A stretch of 64,000 nt of DNA, taken from NCBI GenBank assembly GCA_045105115.1, contig JBGCDE010000207.1, positions 1 to 64,000 on the forward strand, written 5' to 3'. This stretch comes from JAUIET01 sp045105115 (GTDB lineage: Bacteria; Pseudomonadota; Gammaproteobacteria; Pseudomonadales; JAUIET01). Made by a program: the position numbers and the translations under genes. Position 1 is the stretch's first letter, and each line of letters starts with the position of its first letter. The notes under the pieces were generated by a model, which had not been told where the DNA came from, made no database searches, and saw nothing but the letters and a program-made list of their open reading frames with translations. Of this stretch, positions 37,075 through 46,800 are shown one piece after another.

Positions 37075-39279
37075 TCAGTGCAATCGAATTTGAGCTTGCT
37101 GAGTTGCACGCTCGGTGATCACCCCGATACGTTGTATGCTAGCACCGGCATCCAGCAATTTCTTCTCTTCGTCGCGAGAAAGAATGATCAGCATGCCCCC
37201 ATTAGTTTGTGGGTCTAACAGCAAATCTCTTTGAATATTTGAGACTGAATCAGAAATTTCACAGCTGTTAAGATAGTGCTGCAACTCAGGAAACAAACTG
37301 GAATGGCAACCATCTGCAATCAGGCGCTCCGCTCCCGGTAAGGCTGGAATAGCGGCTAACTCTAACTGAGCCGCAAACCCTTCTGCGGGCAACATTTCCA
37401 ACAAGTGCCCAATTAGACCAAAGCCACTAATATCGGTTACCGAGCTTGGTAACGTTCCATGCAACAACTGCCACAAACTTCGATTACTGCCCAACATGCT
37501 ACTCAGTGTTGAATCTAGCTCACTCACGGTAGCAAGTGATTGCATATCAGCAGCCAGTACAACACCCGTACCCAGACCCTTATTCATCACAATGACGTCG
37601 TCATGGTTTGCTCCACACTTGGACCAACGATTCGTCAAGGACAGTTCGCCATTCACCACAACGCCGAGATGATCTTCAGCACCTTCTGAACTGTGACCGC
37701 CAGCCAGTGCCGCCTCATGCATCAGCAAAGCGTCACTAACACCATTCATCATTCTTAGATGGTCACGTTGCTGTAAGCGTGAATGCGCAAATTTTAAATT
37801 TGCCCATACTTGCACGTACTTCGGAGTTGCACCCATTGCGTACAAGTCGTTCATCGCATGATGCACCGCAATCATCGCAAACAAATAATGGTCTTCAGTG
37901 AAACTGCGAAAGCCGTCGATACTTTGCACCATGGCCATATTGCTTGAAGGTTGCCAAACGACAGCGTCTTCAATCGTATGCAGCGCTGAATGTAAGCTTT
38001 CGCTATCAGCAGCAGGCAGCTTGGCCAAATTTTCATATAAACCTGCGGGACCCAACTTGCTTCCACAGCCTGCACAATGCATCTTCTCTTCCGCATTCCC
38101 GACACCTGGCCCTGTAGACGAACCCGCCGCCGACACCATTGAATCGTTTTTCGATAGCTCGGAAAACTGTCGCATAAACGCCGCATCAATTGAATTCTTC
38201 CAGCGCCAGACCCAGCGACCAGACAAGGTCAGACCATTTCGACAAGCTATTGCCGATTTATCTCCCAATGTTATCAATCTTAGGAATTCAGATTGCAACC
38301 GCACTTTTTTATATGCATCTTTAGAAAAAAATCGACGAAGATTCTCAGCCAGATAAGGTGCTTGTCTTACCGCATACACTCCGGCTTTTGGTTTGGGGTC
38401 ATTAACCAAACAAGCGATATCACCTGCTGCAAATACATTGTCATGAGAAATACTTTGCAAATAGTCATTAACGTTTATAAAACCTTTATCGTCGCAGTCA
38501 AGGCCACTCCCAGATGGCCAACCTGCTGCAACGGCATCGGTACTAACAAACACTTTGTCCATTGGCAGGAATTCATCGTTACTGGACCAAACACCTTCGG
38601 CAGTCACCTTACTTAAGGTGAAACCTGCGTGCTGTTCTACTTTCAACAGGGCGAGCTGCGCATTTGCAATTTCAACAGCTTTAGTCGTTGTTCCCGGCAT
38701 TACATGCTCGCTGTTGTACAACAAGTGTAATCGGCAGTTATCACGGTCTCGCAAACGGTGCGCAAGCGACAGACATAACTCTGTGCCGCCAACACCAGCA
38801 CCAACAACTGCAATACGCTGTAGCGTTGCTTGATTTTGCAGTACACCTTCCAGCTCTGCCCATTGACGATGGAACTGGGCAATCGGCTTCACACCGGTTG
38901 CGTATTCATACCCTTCAATTGAATCGAAAGAAGGACAAGAGCCGGTATCAATTGACAGGCAATCGTAAGACAGCGGCGCCTGGTTTTCTATGTGTACTTC
39001 ACGCGCGTCAAGCTCAAGATCAATCACTCGACCTTTTATAAAGCGAATACCCGCTGCCCTGCATAAGGCATTAAGATTAATTAGCGTATCTGATTTTTCG
39101 AAATGGCCGGCTATGTAACCTGGCAACATACCTGAGTAGGGCGTATCACCCTGCTCAGACACCAGCGTAATGCGCACCTCTGGAATAGCTTTCATGGCAA
39201 ACGATTTTATGGCCAGCACATGAGCGTGCCCGCCGCCAAGTAACACCAGATCGTGTTTGTAGAAGGGCACACTATTCAT
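37075..39279 (-). CDS. selD: Selenide, water dikinase fused to an N-terminal FAD/NAD(P)-dependent oxidoreductase
   Basis: The frame is open from 39333, but the ATG at 39279 overlaps the selU stop by 8 bases (ATGAATAG) and begins directly before the FAD motif LVLLGGGHAHV. That gives 734 residues. Residues 1 to about 360 are a pyridine-nucleotide-disulfide-type oxidoreductase. From about 395 the SelD domain begins with CAGCGSK: the catalytic Cys is 405 and the essential Lys 408, while the second Cys of the E. coli GCGCK motif is Ser. The later Gly/Asp-rich SelD pieces (MAMVQSIDGF, AGGHSSEG, DISGFGLIGHLLEM) are intact. It makes selenophosphate from selenide and ATP. The oxidoreductase half may handle the selenium donor. 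With selU it feeds tRNA selenouridine formation. Confidence 0.92.
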   Translation of the reverse strand: MNSVPFYKHDLVLLGGGHAHVLAIKSFAMKAIPEVRITLVSEQGDTPYSGMLPGYIAGHFEKSDTLINLNALCRAAGIRFIKGRVIDLELDAREVHIENQAPLSYDCLSIDTGSCPSFDSIEGYEYATGVKPIAQFHRQWAELEGVLQNQATLQRIAVVGAGVGGTELCLSLAHRLRDRDNCRLHLLYNSEHVMPGTTTKAVEIANAQLALLKVEQHAGFTLSKVTAEGVWSSNDEFLPMDKVFVSTDAVAAGWPSGSGLDCDDKGFINVNDYLQSISHDNVFAAGDIACLVNDPKPKAGVYAVRQAPYLAENLRRFFSKDAYKKVRLQSEFLRLITLGDKSAIACRNGLTLSGRWVWRWKNSIDAAFMRQFSELSKNDSMVSAAGSSTGPGVGNAEEKMHCAGCGSKLGPAGLYENLAKLPAADSESLHSALHTIEDAVVWQPSSNMAMVQSIDGFRSFTEDHYLFAMIAVHHAMNDLYAMGATPKYVQVWANLKFAHSRLQQRDHLRMMNGVSDALLMHEAALAGGHSSEGAEDHLGVVVNGELSLTNRWSKCGANHDDVIVMNKGLGTGVVLAADMQSLATVSELDSTLSSMLGSNRSLWQLLHGTLPSSVTDISGFGLIGHLLEMLPAEGFAAQLELAAIPALPGAERLIADGCHSSLFPELQHYLNSCEISDSVSNIQRDLLLDPQTNGGMLIILSRDEEKKLLDAGASIQRIGVITERATQQAQIRLH

Positions 39280-40390
39280 GGTTATGGCCAAGCTCATGCA
39301 ACCAGTGCAAAACCTCGTTATGTTCGCCTGCAAAAGTAATGCGCTCTTGCTGCTTGCTTAACTGATAGTCATACATTTTGTCATAGTAGTTACTGAGCAA
39401 CTGCGAGAATATTTCATCAAAGCCACTCCAATCGTGATGATGACGAAGTTGCTGCATCGCTTCAGGTAATAAATTGCTCAGCAACTGATGCCTCGCCCCA
39501 CCAAGGCGTTTTTTTATTCGATCAAATGAAGACTGTATTGATGTCTGCAAGCTCTCCCAGGCGCTACTTGGCTTTTCATTGTGTACCATGAAATGATCAA
39601 GTGCGAACTGAACATAGTCACGCCGCAAGCGCTGCAATCGATCGTCAAAGCTTGCAAGCAGTTGCACCATTGGCGCCTTACTCATTGCTTGTTGCAGTTG
39701 TGCGGGTAAGTTCAAACGACCAATTAATCTGGACTCGGCCTCGACCAGTATTGGCCCAGACCCAACTGCGTCTTTTTTTATCCAGTCAATAATCACCGCG
39801 TTTTCAAAATCGATCTGACTTGGCTGCGGATCAAACATTGCACCAAACGCGCTGCCTCTGTGATTTGCATGTCCCTCCAAATCAATACTCTGACCAAAGG
39901 CCAGCAACAGATCGGTCTTGCCAACGGCTGTTGCACCGGCAACAACAGTTAATCGACTGCTAGCTGACAAGCGCTCTAGCTCGGAAAGCAGAAAACGACG
40001 AAGCGATTTGTAGCCACCTTCTACCAATGGGTACTCTACGCCAGCTTCACGCAACCATTGTTGAGTAGTCTGCGAACGAAGCCCCCCTCTGTAACAATAC
40101 AGATACCCATCCGGATAGCGTTGAATGTGACTGAGCCAGGCATCCATACGCTGAGCACGAACATCGGGTGACGCCAGTTCCAAGCCGCGCTCAATGGCGG
40201 CTTCTTGGCCGCTCTGAGCATAGATGCAGCCTATATCGTGGCGTTGCGCGTCATCAAGAATTGGCTGATTACTTGTATTGGGAAATGCACCCGCCGCGAA
40301 TTCAACGGGTGCGCGAACGTCCATCAAGTGCTTGTCACTCAGAAAGAGGTGGCGAAAATCCGCGACGTTGATATTGGCAGTTCCTGCCAT
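39272..40390 (-). CDS. selU: tRNA 2-selenouridine synthase
   Basis: The 372-residue protein has an N-terminal rhodanese domain with DVRAPVEF and the active-site segment YCYRGGLRSQ (Cys99). A C-terminal P-loop domain carries GATAVGKT (152-159). This is the SelU/MnmH/YbbB architecture, which replaces sulfur by selenium at the wobble 2-thiouridine of tRNAs for Lys, Glu and Gln, through a geranylated intermediate, using selenophosphate from SelD. The gene lies one base after the AhpD-like gene and overlaps selD, so the four genes 41395-37075 appear to be one transcript. Confidence 0.94.
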   Translation of the reverse strand: MAGTANINVADFRHLFLSDKHLMDVRAPVEFAAGAFPNTSNQPILDDAQRHDIGCIYAQSGQEAAIERGLELASPDVRAQRMDAWLSHIQRYPDGYLYCYRGGLRSQTTQQWLREAGVEYPLVEGGYKSLRRFLLSELERLSASSRLTVVAGATAVGKTDLLLAFGQSIDLEGHANHRGSAFGAMFDPQPSQIDFENAVIIDWIKKDAVGSGPILVEAESRLIGRLNLPAQLQQAMSKAPMVQLLASFDDRLQRLRRDYVQFALDHFMVHNEKPSSAWESLQTSIQSSFDRIKKRLGGARHQLLSNLLPEAMQQLRHHHDWSGFDEIFSQLLSNYYDKMYDYQLSKQQERITFAGEHNEVLHWLHELGHNHE

Positions 40391-40391
40391 G

Positions 40392-40910
40392 CTATTCAGG
40401 CACCGCCATTGGCATCAGGGGCAATTCATGTTCTGGCATCCCGCCAAAGGCGACGGCGCAACGAGAGAAGGTATTAAACAACAGTAGGGCAAGCGACATG
40501 TGCGCCAGCTCAGCCGTGGTGAATTCCTTACGCAACTTGTTCTCGGTCGCGTCACTGATGCGTTCAGGCGACTTCAGATAGTATTCACAAAAAGTGAGTA
40601 TTAGTTTTTCTCGCTCGCTCAGATCACTGGTCGCGAAGTGCTCATCGATCTTTTCAATTTTTTGTTCGGTCAATCCCGCTTGCGTTGCAATATCGTAGCG
40701 TACAGCTTTGCAGAAAACACAGCCAACCTCCCTGGCATTGCGCAACCGAATCATCTCAAGCTCTGCCGGGCTCAGAGGTCCCTCTTTCCAAACGGCGGCA
40801 TTAAGCTTCAAATACGGCTCTACCACCTCTGGCACCAAACCCAGTGCCGAATCCCTGACAACGTTACCGGTTTTCTCTGTAGGGGAGCTCGTTATCCGAG
40901 ATGCCGTCAT
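40392..40910 (-). CDS. AhpD-like carboxymuconolactone-decarboxylase-family protein with CxxC
   Basis: A 172-residue all-helical protein. The CMD/AhpD core contains LEMIRLRNAREVGCVFCKAVRYD with Cys64 and Cys67 as the redox pair of the alkylhydroperoxidase AhpD group. LSEREKLILTFCEYYLKSPERI is the second helical repeat. Members act as peroxidases or disulfide carriers, or are of unknown role. The start overlaps the stop of the upstream sister gene by 4 bases (ATGA). It ends one base before selU, so a link between thiol/peroxide handling and selenium use is possible. Confidence 0.85.
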   Translation of the reverse strand: MTASRITSSPTEKTGNVVRDSALGLVPEVVEPYLKLNAAVWKEGPLSPAELEMIRLRNAREVGCVFCKAVRYDIATQAGLTEQKIEKIDEHFATSDLSEREKLILTFCEYYLKSPERISDATENKLRKEFTTAELAHMSLALLLFNTFSRCAVAFGGMPEHELPLMPMAVPE

Positions 40911-41395
40911 TGTGTTTGCTCCGCTTGATCAATGTCAGCAAAACCCCAGAGTTTGCAAAGACGGACCTCAGCATAAAATACACCCAGAGCCTGAACCAAT
41001 GCGACCAGCCCCGGCTCTCCAAAATACTCCTTCACAGCGTCCGCTTGTGCATCAGTGATTGCATGCACGTCTATGGCATACACCTCTGCAAAAGCCAAAC
41101 AGGCTTTTTCGCTGGAAGAAAACTGCGAATTGTTTGACCACAGCGACACTGCTTTTGCCAATTCCTGGCCAACAGCTGCATCCCCACTGTTCGTTGGTAG
41201 ACTGTGCAATTGCGCCATTCGAATTCTGCAAAGTCGTAACACATCAGCCGGAAGTTGTGACAGCGCGCCAAAGCTCTGTCGAAAATCAGCGTACAGCGGG
41301 CTCAGCTCAGAATGCTGTGCCAGCCAATCGCTTAGACTACCAACGGGACGATCTTCATTCACGGTCGCATACTCGCAGATATAACCATGCAGCAT
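40907..41395 (-). CDS. AhpD/CMD-like protein lacking the CxxC pair
   Basis: The 162-residue protein shows the same helical plan as its downstream neighbour: LRLCRIRMAQLHSLPTNSG corresponds to the CxxC helix, and SSEKACLAFAEVYAID and DAQADAVKEYFGEPGLVALVQAL to the second repeat. The position of the redox CxxC reads QLHS, so it is probably not an AhpD-type peroxidase on its own. It may be a paralogous partner subunit of the CxxC protein. It is divergent from cydA with about 57 bases between the two start codons. Confidence 0.7.
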   Translation of the reverse strand: MLHGYICEYATVNEDRPVGSLSDWLAQHSELSPLYADFRQSFGALSQLPADVLRLCRIRMAQLHSLPTNSGDAAVGQELAKAVSLWSNNSQFSSSEKACLAFAEVYAIDVHAITDAQADAVKEYFGEPGLVALVQALGVFYAEVRLCKLWGFADIDQAEQTQ

Positions 41396-41402
41396 TATAA
41401 GG

Positions 41403-41427
41403 ATTCCTAAACATCATTTGTAGGAAT
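41403..41427. promoter_or_regulatory. Inverted repeat in the divergent cydA / AhpD-like intergenic region
   Basis: ATTCCTA (41403-41409) and TAGGAAT (41421-41427) form a 7-bp perfect inverted repeat with an 11-base spacer, the only symmetric element between the two divergent start codons. Its position would let one regulator control both the oxidase and the AhpD/selenium transcript. No known regulator motif is recognised. Confidence 0.35.
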
Positions 41428-41452
41428 GATGATGTCATGCCAATATCTTTAC

Positions 41453-42805
41453 ATGGCTGAACTCGACCCACTATTACTGTCCAGACTGCAGTTCGCGCTG
41501 AATATCAGCTTTCATATCTTGTTTCCAAGCCTATCGATCGGTCTTGGCTGGCTACTCTTTTACTTCCGTGTTCGCAACACCATCAGCGGCGATCAGGCGT
41601 GGGCATACGCTTACCATTTCTGGGTGAAGGTATTTGCGCTGACGTTTGCGCTGGGCGTGGTCTCAGGCATTGTGATGAGCTTTCAGTTCGGCACTAACTG
41701 GCCAGGGTTTATGGAGCGAGCAGGCAATATTGCGGGCCCGCTATTGGGTTATGAAGTGCTGACGGCTTTTTTTCTGGAAGCCAGCTTCCTGGGCATCATG
41801 CTGTTTGGTAAAAACCGGGTGTCTAATCGTGTGCACCTGATCGCCAGTTTTTTTGTGGCATTTGGAACCACACTGTCAGCTTTCTGGATATTGGCGCTCA
41901 ATTCATGGATGCAAACGCCGACAGGGTATCGAATCGAGAATGGCGAATTCTTTCCCGAAAGTTGGTTCGAGATAATTTTTAACCCAACGTTTCCATATAT
42001 GTTTACGCACATGATGAATGCGTCGTTTCTAACGGCTGCTTTTTTTGTCTGTGGTATTAGCGCCCTGCGTATCCGCAATGGTTTGGATGGACCAGCCACG
42101 AGAAAGATATTGCGCTCCGTGGTATGCATTGCCGCCGTACTGGCACCGCTGCAAATTCTGATTGGTGATTTTTATGGCTTGCACGTCAGCAAGAGCCAAC
42201 CTGCAAAAGTGGCCGCGCTAGAGGCTGTTTGGGAGACCACGCGTGGTGCCAATCTGACTTTATTCGGATGGCCTGATGAAGATCTAAAAGAAACCCGCTA
42301 TAGCGTGGAAATACCCAAGCTCGGCAGTTTAATACTAACCCATGATTTGAATGGGGAAGTGAGAGGCTTGAACGAATTTGAGAACGCGCACCCACCCGTA
42401 GCACCTGTATTTTTCGCATTTAGAGTAATGGTTGGAATTGGCGCATTGATGATTCTCACCGCCTGGCTGGGTGTTTGGCAAACCCGCAGCCGCGCCGAAC
42501 CCAATGGCTTAGGCTTGCGACTCATGTCGTGGATGACGTTCTCCGGCTGGGTTGCCACCCTGGCGGGTTGGTACGTCACCGAGGTAGGTCGCCAGCCATT
42601 TATCATTTATGGCCAGTTGCGCGTAGCCGATATTGTTGCGGACCATGGGCAAGGCCCACTGCTGGGCTCCTTGCTGGCTTACGCAGTTGTGTACTGCGTA
42701 CTGCTGATTGCTTACATCAGTACCATTCGCTATATGGCCAGCAAACCAGCCGCATCACTGGCTATGCAAGCGCAATGGACCCGACCCGGAGAATCTCATG
42801 GCTGA
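41453..42805 (+). CDS. cydA: Cytochrome bd-type quinol oxidase subunit I (cyanide-insensitive type)
   Basis: The frame is open from 41426, but the ATG at 41453 gives the normal CydA N-terminus, ELDPLLLSRLQFALNISF, with the conserved heme-ligand region beginning HILFPSLSIGLGWLL as in CioA-type enzymes. The product is 450 residues, shorter than E. coli CydA, consistent with the short Q-loop of the CIO subgroup. GRQPF near residue 385 is the family quinol-site motif. It reduces O2 to water with quinol electrons in the inner membrane. The stop overlaps the subunit II start by 8 bases. No cydX-like small gene follows. Confidence 0.93.
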   Translation: MAELDPLLLSRLQFALNISFHILFPSLSIGLGWLLFYFRVRNTISGDQAWAYAYHFWVKVFALTFALGVVSGIVMSFQFGTNWPGFMERAGNIAGPLLGYEVLTAFFLEASFLGIMLFGKNRVSNRVHLIASFFVAFGTTLSAFWILALNSWMQTPTGYRIENGEFFPESWFEIIFNPTFPYMFTHMMNASFLTAAFFVCGISALRIRNGLDGPATRKILRSVVCIAAVLAPLQILIGDFYGLHVSKSQPAKVAALEAVWETTRGANLTLFGWPDEDLKETRYSVEIPKLGSLILTHDLNGEVRGLNEFENAHPPVAPVFFAFRVMVGIGALMILTAWLGVWQTRSRAEPNGLGLRLMSWMTFSGWVATLAGWYVTEVGRQPFIIYGQLRVADIVADHGQGPLLGSLLAYAVVYCVLLIAYISTIRYMASKPAASLAMQAQWTRPGESHG

Positions 42806-43799
42806 GTTTTTACCCGTGTTTTACTTTTTTGTTATGGGTTTGGCGTTGTTGGTATACGTTGTACTGGACGGTTACGACTTGGGAATAGGTTTGCTATTTC
42901 CATGGGCGTCTGACGCTGAGAAAGATCTGATGATCGCGAGCATCGGGCCGTTCTGGGATGCAAATGAGACCTGGATAGTACTTGGTGTGGGTGTCTTGCT
43001 GATCGCATTTCCTCACGCACATGGCGAAATTCTATCGAGTCTTTATATACCGGTAACCCTAATGTTACTTGGTTTAGTGTTGCGCGGCGTTGCGTTTGAA
43101 TTTCGCGTCAAGGCCGGCGAACGTTATAAATCGCGATGGAATAAGTGTTTTTTTACAGGTTCGTTGATCGCAAGTCTGTCACAGGGTTGGATGCTAGGGG
43201 CTTATATTACCGCACTCGAACCCAATACCATCAGTAGGTTATTTTCCTTTTGCATAGCTCTGGCGTTACCCGCCCTATACGTTTTATTGGGTTGCGCATG
43301 GCTGTTGATAAAAACCGAAGGTGATCTTTATCGAAAAGCCATCAACTGGGCACAGATAATGCTCGCACCCATGACAATGGGGTTGATACTCGTCTCTGTC
43401 GCAACACCATTGGTGTCAGAATCCATCGCAGAGAAATGGTTTACGGTACAGAGCTTTATTGGTCTTCTGCCTATTCCACTGAGCTGCGGTATTGCCTTAG
43501 TAACCATTGCCGCTATGCTCCGACATCCAGACTGGTTATTTGGTGGTCGTGAATGGTTTGTTTTCGCGGCCTTGCTCGTCATCTGCTTAATGGCAGGCAT
43601 AGGTCTTGCGTACAGTCTTTACCCCTACATTATTATTGATCGTTTAACGCTATGGGAAGCGGCTGCCGCTACAGAGTCGCTGCAGTTCATAGCGTACGGT
43701 GTGGTATTGAGTGTGCCAGCGATCGCGGCTTACACAGCATTTACTTATTGGGTATTCAGAGGAAAGAGCTCAACGTTGAGCTATGGAGAAGTAGACTAA
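42798..43799 (+). CDS. cydB: Cytochrome bd-type quinol oxidase subunit II
   Basis: The open frame extends upstream to 42708, but the ATG at 42798, with CCGGAGA nine bases before it and overlapping the cydA stop, is the true start (333 residues). The N-terminus FFVMGLALLVYVVLDGYDLG and the following PFWDANETWIVLGVG are diagnostic of CydB/CioB. About eight transmembrane helices follow. It pairs with subunit I as a heterodimer. The gene ends two bases before the stop of convergent putA, without a visible terminator. Confidence 0.93.
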   Translation: MAEFLPVFYFFVMGLALLVYVVLDGYDLGIGLLFPWASDAEKDLMIASIGPFWDANETWIVLGVGVLLIAFPHAHGEILSSLYIPVTLMLLGLVLRGVAFEFRVKAGERYKSRWNKCFFTGSLIASLSQGWMLGAYITALEPNTISRLFSFCIALALPALYVLLGCAWLLIKTEGDLYRKAINWAQIMLAPMTMGLILVSVATPLVSESIAEKWFTVQSFIGLLPIPLSCGIALVTIAAMLRHPDWLFGGREWFVFAALLVICLMAGIGLAYSLYPYIIIDRLTLWEAAAATESLQFIAYGVVLSVPAIAAYTAFTYWVFRGKSSTLSYGEVD

Positions 43800-43801
43800 A
43801 T

Positions 43802-46800
43802 TCAATCACTATCTTCACCTAAGGCAAGCAATGAGGCATTGCCACCCGATGCCGTAGTGTCTGTTGATACATGCTTTTCCAACACAAGACGTCTAAGCAA
43901 GGGCTCACCTAAGGGTTCATTAATCAACGCAAGCAAAGCGCCATCGCGACGTCTTAACTGCCTTTCCAGATCTGACAATTGCTCGCCTGTTACATTGCTC
44001 AGCAAGCCGTTCATTGCTGGCAATGCAACAAAGCCAGCAAGATCTGCTGCGTTATTAAGTTCACACACGACGTAACATTTGTCACTGATTGACTGCAGAG
44101 CCAAATCTGCAGGTCGTGGTTGGGCGCCAGCAGAAACACTGGCTAGAACAACATTTCCCAATACCAACGCCATACAAACCGACGGCAACAGCTCATCGCC
44201 CGTGCCTGCGCTCAAAGCGCACAGCAACCCTCTGGGTATATGAGACAGCAGGTTTTGCTCACCCGTAGGCCCCTTCATTTCAAGCGGCTCGTCCAATTCA
44301 AGCAAGGCGTACTGAACCAAAGCACTCAAGCGAGACCACTCGGCGTCACTGACGTCACAGTCTCGCAACGCCTGCTGCACGATGTCCCATCGTGCGGCCA
44401 TTGGTTTAGCAGCCCACAAGCTTTGCCGCTTAAGCAGGTCGTTTTTCTGAATCTGTAGCTCTTTGCTGACGTGTGTTGTCCCTGCAGTATGGCTGAAAAC
44501 CTGTGGCAAGCTAGAGTTCAACAGTACGGCAGAATCCGTACTCTTATGTCTGAGCAAGCGATACAAATAGGAAGGTCCTCCGGCCTTGGGACCGGTACCG
44601 GATAAACCGTGTCCACCGAACGGTTGCACACCAACCACAGCACCTATGGTATTGCGATTTACATACACGTTACCGGCGTCAACCCGGCGTGCGGCTTTAT
44701 CGCAATTTGCATCAATGCGCGAATGAACACCGAAAGTTAAGCCAAAACCTGTGCTATTCACCGCTTCAAGCACTTTGTCGAACTCATTGCTGCGGTATCG
44801 CACAACATGCACGACCGGCCCAAACACCTCTCCACGCAACAAATCGATAGAGTCTATTTCATAAAGGCGCGGAGCAAAAAAACTACCTTGCGAGCACTGC
44901 TCACCCAGCTCACACTCATACACAAGCCGCGCCTTGCCACCAGCGCACAAGCCATCCATGTAATCAACGTGGCTGTGCAATGCGTGCAGTGCTCGCTGGT
45001 CAATCACAGGACCTACATCAGTGGTTAAGTCACTCGGGTCGCCAATACCCAGTTGCTGCATCGCGCCGGCAATCATATCGATGGTTTTACCGGCCGCATC
45101 GTCTTGAACATACAAAACCCTGAGCGCGGAGCAACGCTGCCCAGCACTTTGAAAACCGGAACTGATCACATCGTCAACAAGCTGTTCAGTGAGTGCTGTT
45201 GAGTCCGCAATCATACAATTTTGGCCACCGGTCTCTGCAACCAAGGCCACACGTGGGCCCGGTCGATCAGCGAGCCGTCGTGCAATCAACTGGGCCGTTG
45301 CGGTAGAGCCTGTGAACATAACAGCATTTATACGTGCATCAGGAACAAGATGATCACCGGCCACAACACCTCGTGCACAGACCACTTGCAATACGTGTTC
45401 GGGAAGACCGCATTCGCTTAGTAACCTAGCTGCGCTCAGTGCAACAAGACTTGTCTGTTCAGCGGGCTTGGCAATAACACAATTGCCGGTGGCCAGGGCA
45501 GCGGTGACCTGACCAAGAAATATGGCGAGCGGAAAATTCCACGGACTGATACACAACACAGTACCCAAGGCTTCAAGTTGTGGATGCCGTGTTTCCAGCC
45601 CTTTTGCTTGCGCCGCGTAATAACGACAGAAATCAATGGCCTCGCGTACTTCACCAACACCGTCGTTTATCGTTTTACCGGCTTCTTTGACGCATAGGGC
45701 AATGAACTTATGTTCTTGCGCCTGCAAAGCATCAGCAAAGCGGCACAAAATCTTCGCTCTGTCTTCTGCACTTGTTGCCGACCAGTCAGAGCGTGCGCTT
45801 TCACTTCGCACCAACGCGTGTTCGCAGTCTTCTTGTTCGGCCAGTGCAATATAGCCGAGACATTCGCTTGTCTTCGCAGGGTTATGAACGGCGTGTTCCC
45901 GACTGACTGACAGGTGTTTCCCAGCGCCTTCAACCGCCGCCGCAGTCCAGCTTTCTATCGCATCATGTAACTCCAGATGCTGAGATTCATCGCTAAGATC
46001 AATACCCGCTGAATTCCGGCGTTCTGCGCCATAAATATCGGCGGGCAACACGATGCCCGGATTATGTGCTTGCGACCACGCAGTTGCTTTGGCCACTGGG
46101 TCCGCCACCAGCGTTTCCAGCGGCACTGAGTCGTCAACAATCTTGTTGACAAAAGAAGTGTTCGCACCGTTTTCCAATAAGCGCCTTACTAAATACGCTA
46201 ATAGATCCTCGTGCTCGCCAACCGGCGCATAAATACGACAGGGAATTTTGATGTCTGCCATCAAGCTGTCGTACAGCTCGTCGCCCATGCCGTGCAATCG
46301 CTGAAATTCATAAGCTTCGTGGTCGCCCGCAATTTCCAATATCGCCGATACGCTGTTTGCGTTGTGTGTTGCAAATTGTGGATAGACCACATCGCGGTTT
46401 TCAAGCAATACCCGTGCGCAAGCACGATACGAAATGTCCGTCGTTGCCTTGCGCGTGAAGACTGGATAACCACTCAGACCTTCCAGTTGCGCATGCTTTA
46501 TTTCAGCGTCCCAATAGGCACCTTTCACCAGGCGCACCATCAACTGTCGCTTTTCCTGTCTTGCTAACGCAACCAACCATTGAACAAGGTCCAAAGCCCG
46601 CTTCTGATAGGCTTGCACGACTACGCCGAAACCGCCCCAATCACCCAGCTCCGGGTCGGTATACATTCTCTCAATCAAATCCAGAGACAACTCCAGACGA
46701 TCGGCTTCTTCGGCGTCGATGGACACACCAATATCGTAGCTTTTCGCAAGCAATACCAATTGTTTTAGTCTTGGAAAAAGCTCGGCATACACACGCTCAC

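Noticed and set aside
37075..41395. A UGA-encoded selenoprotein among the AhpD-like or SelD genes
   Set aside because: The active-site positions are Cys codons (C64/C67 in AhpD, C405 in SelD) and no in-frame TGA interrupts these genes.
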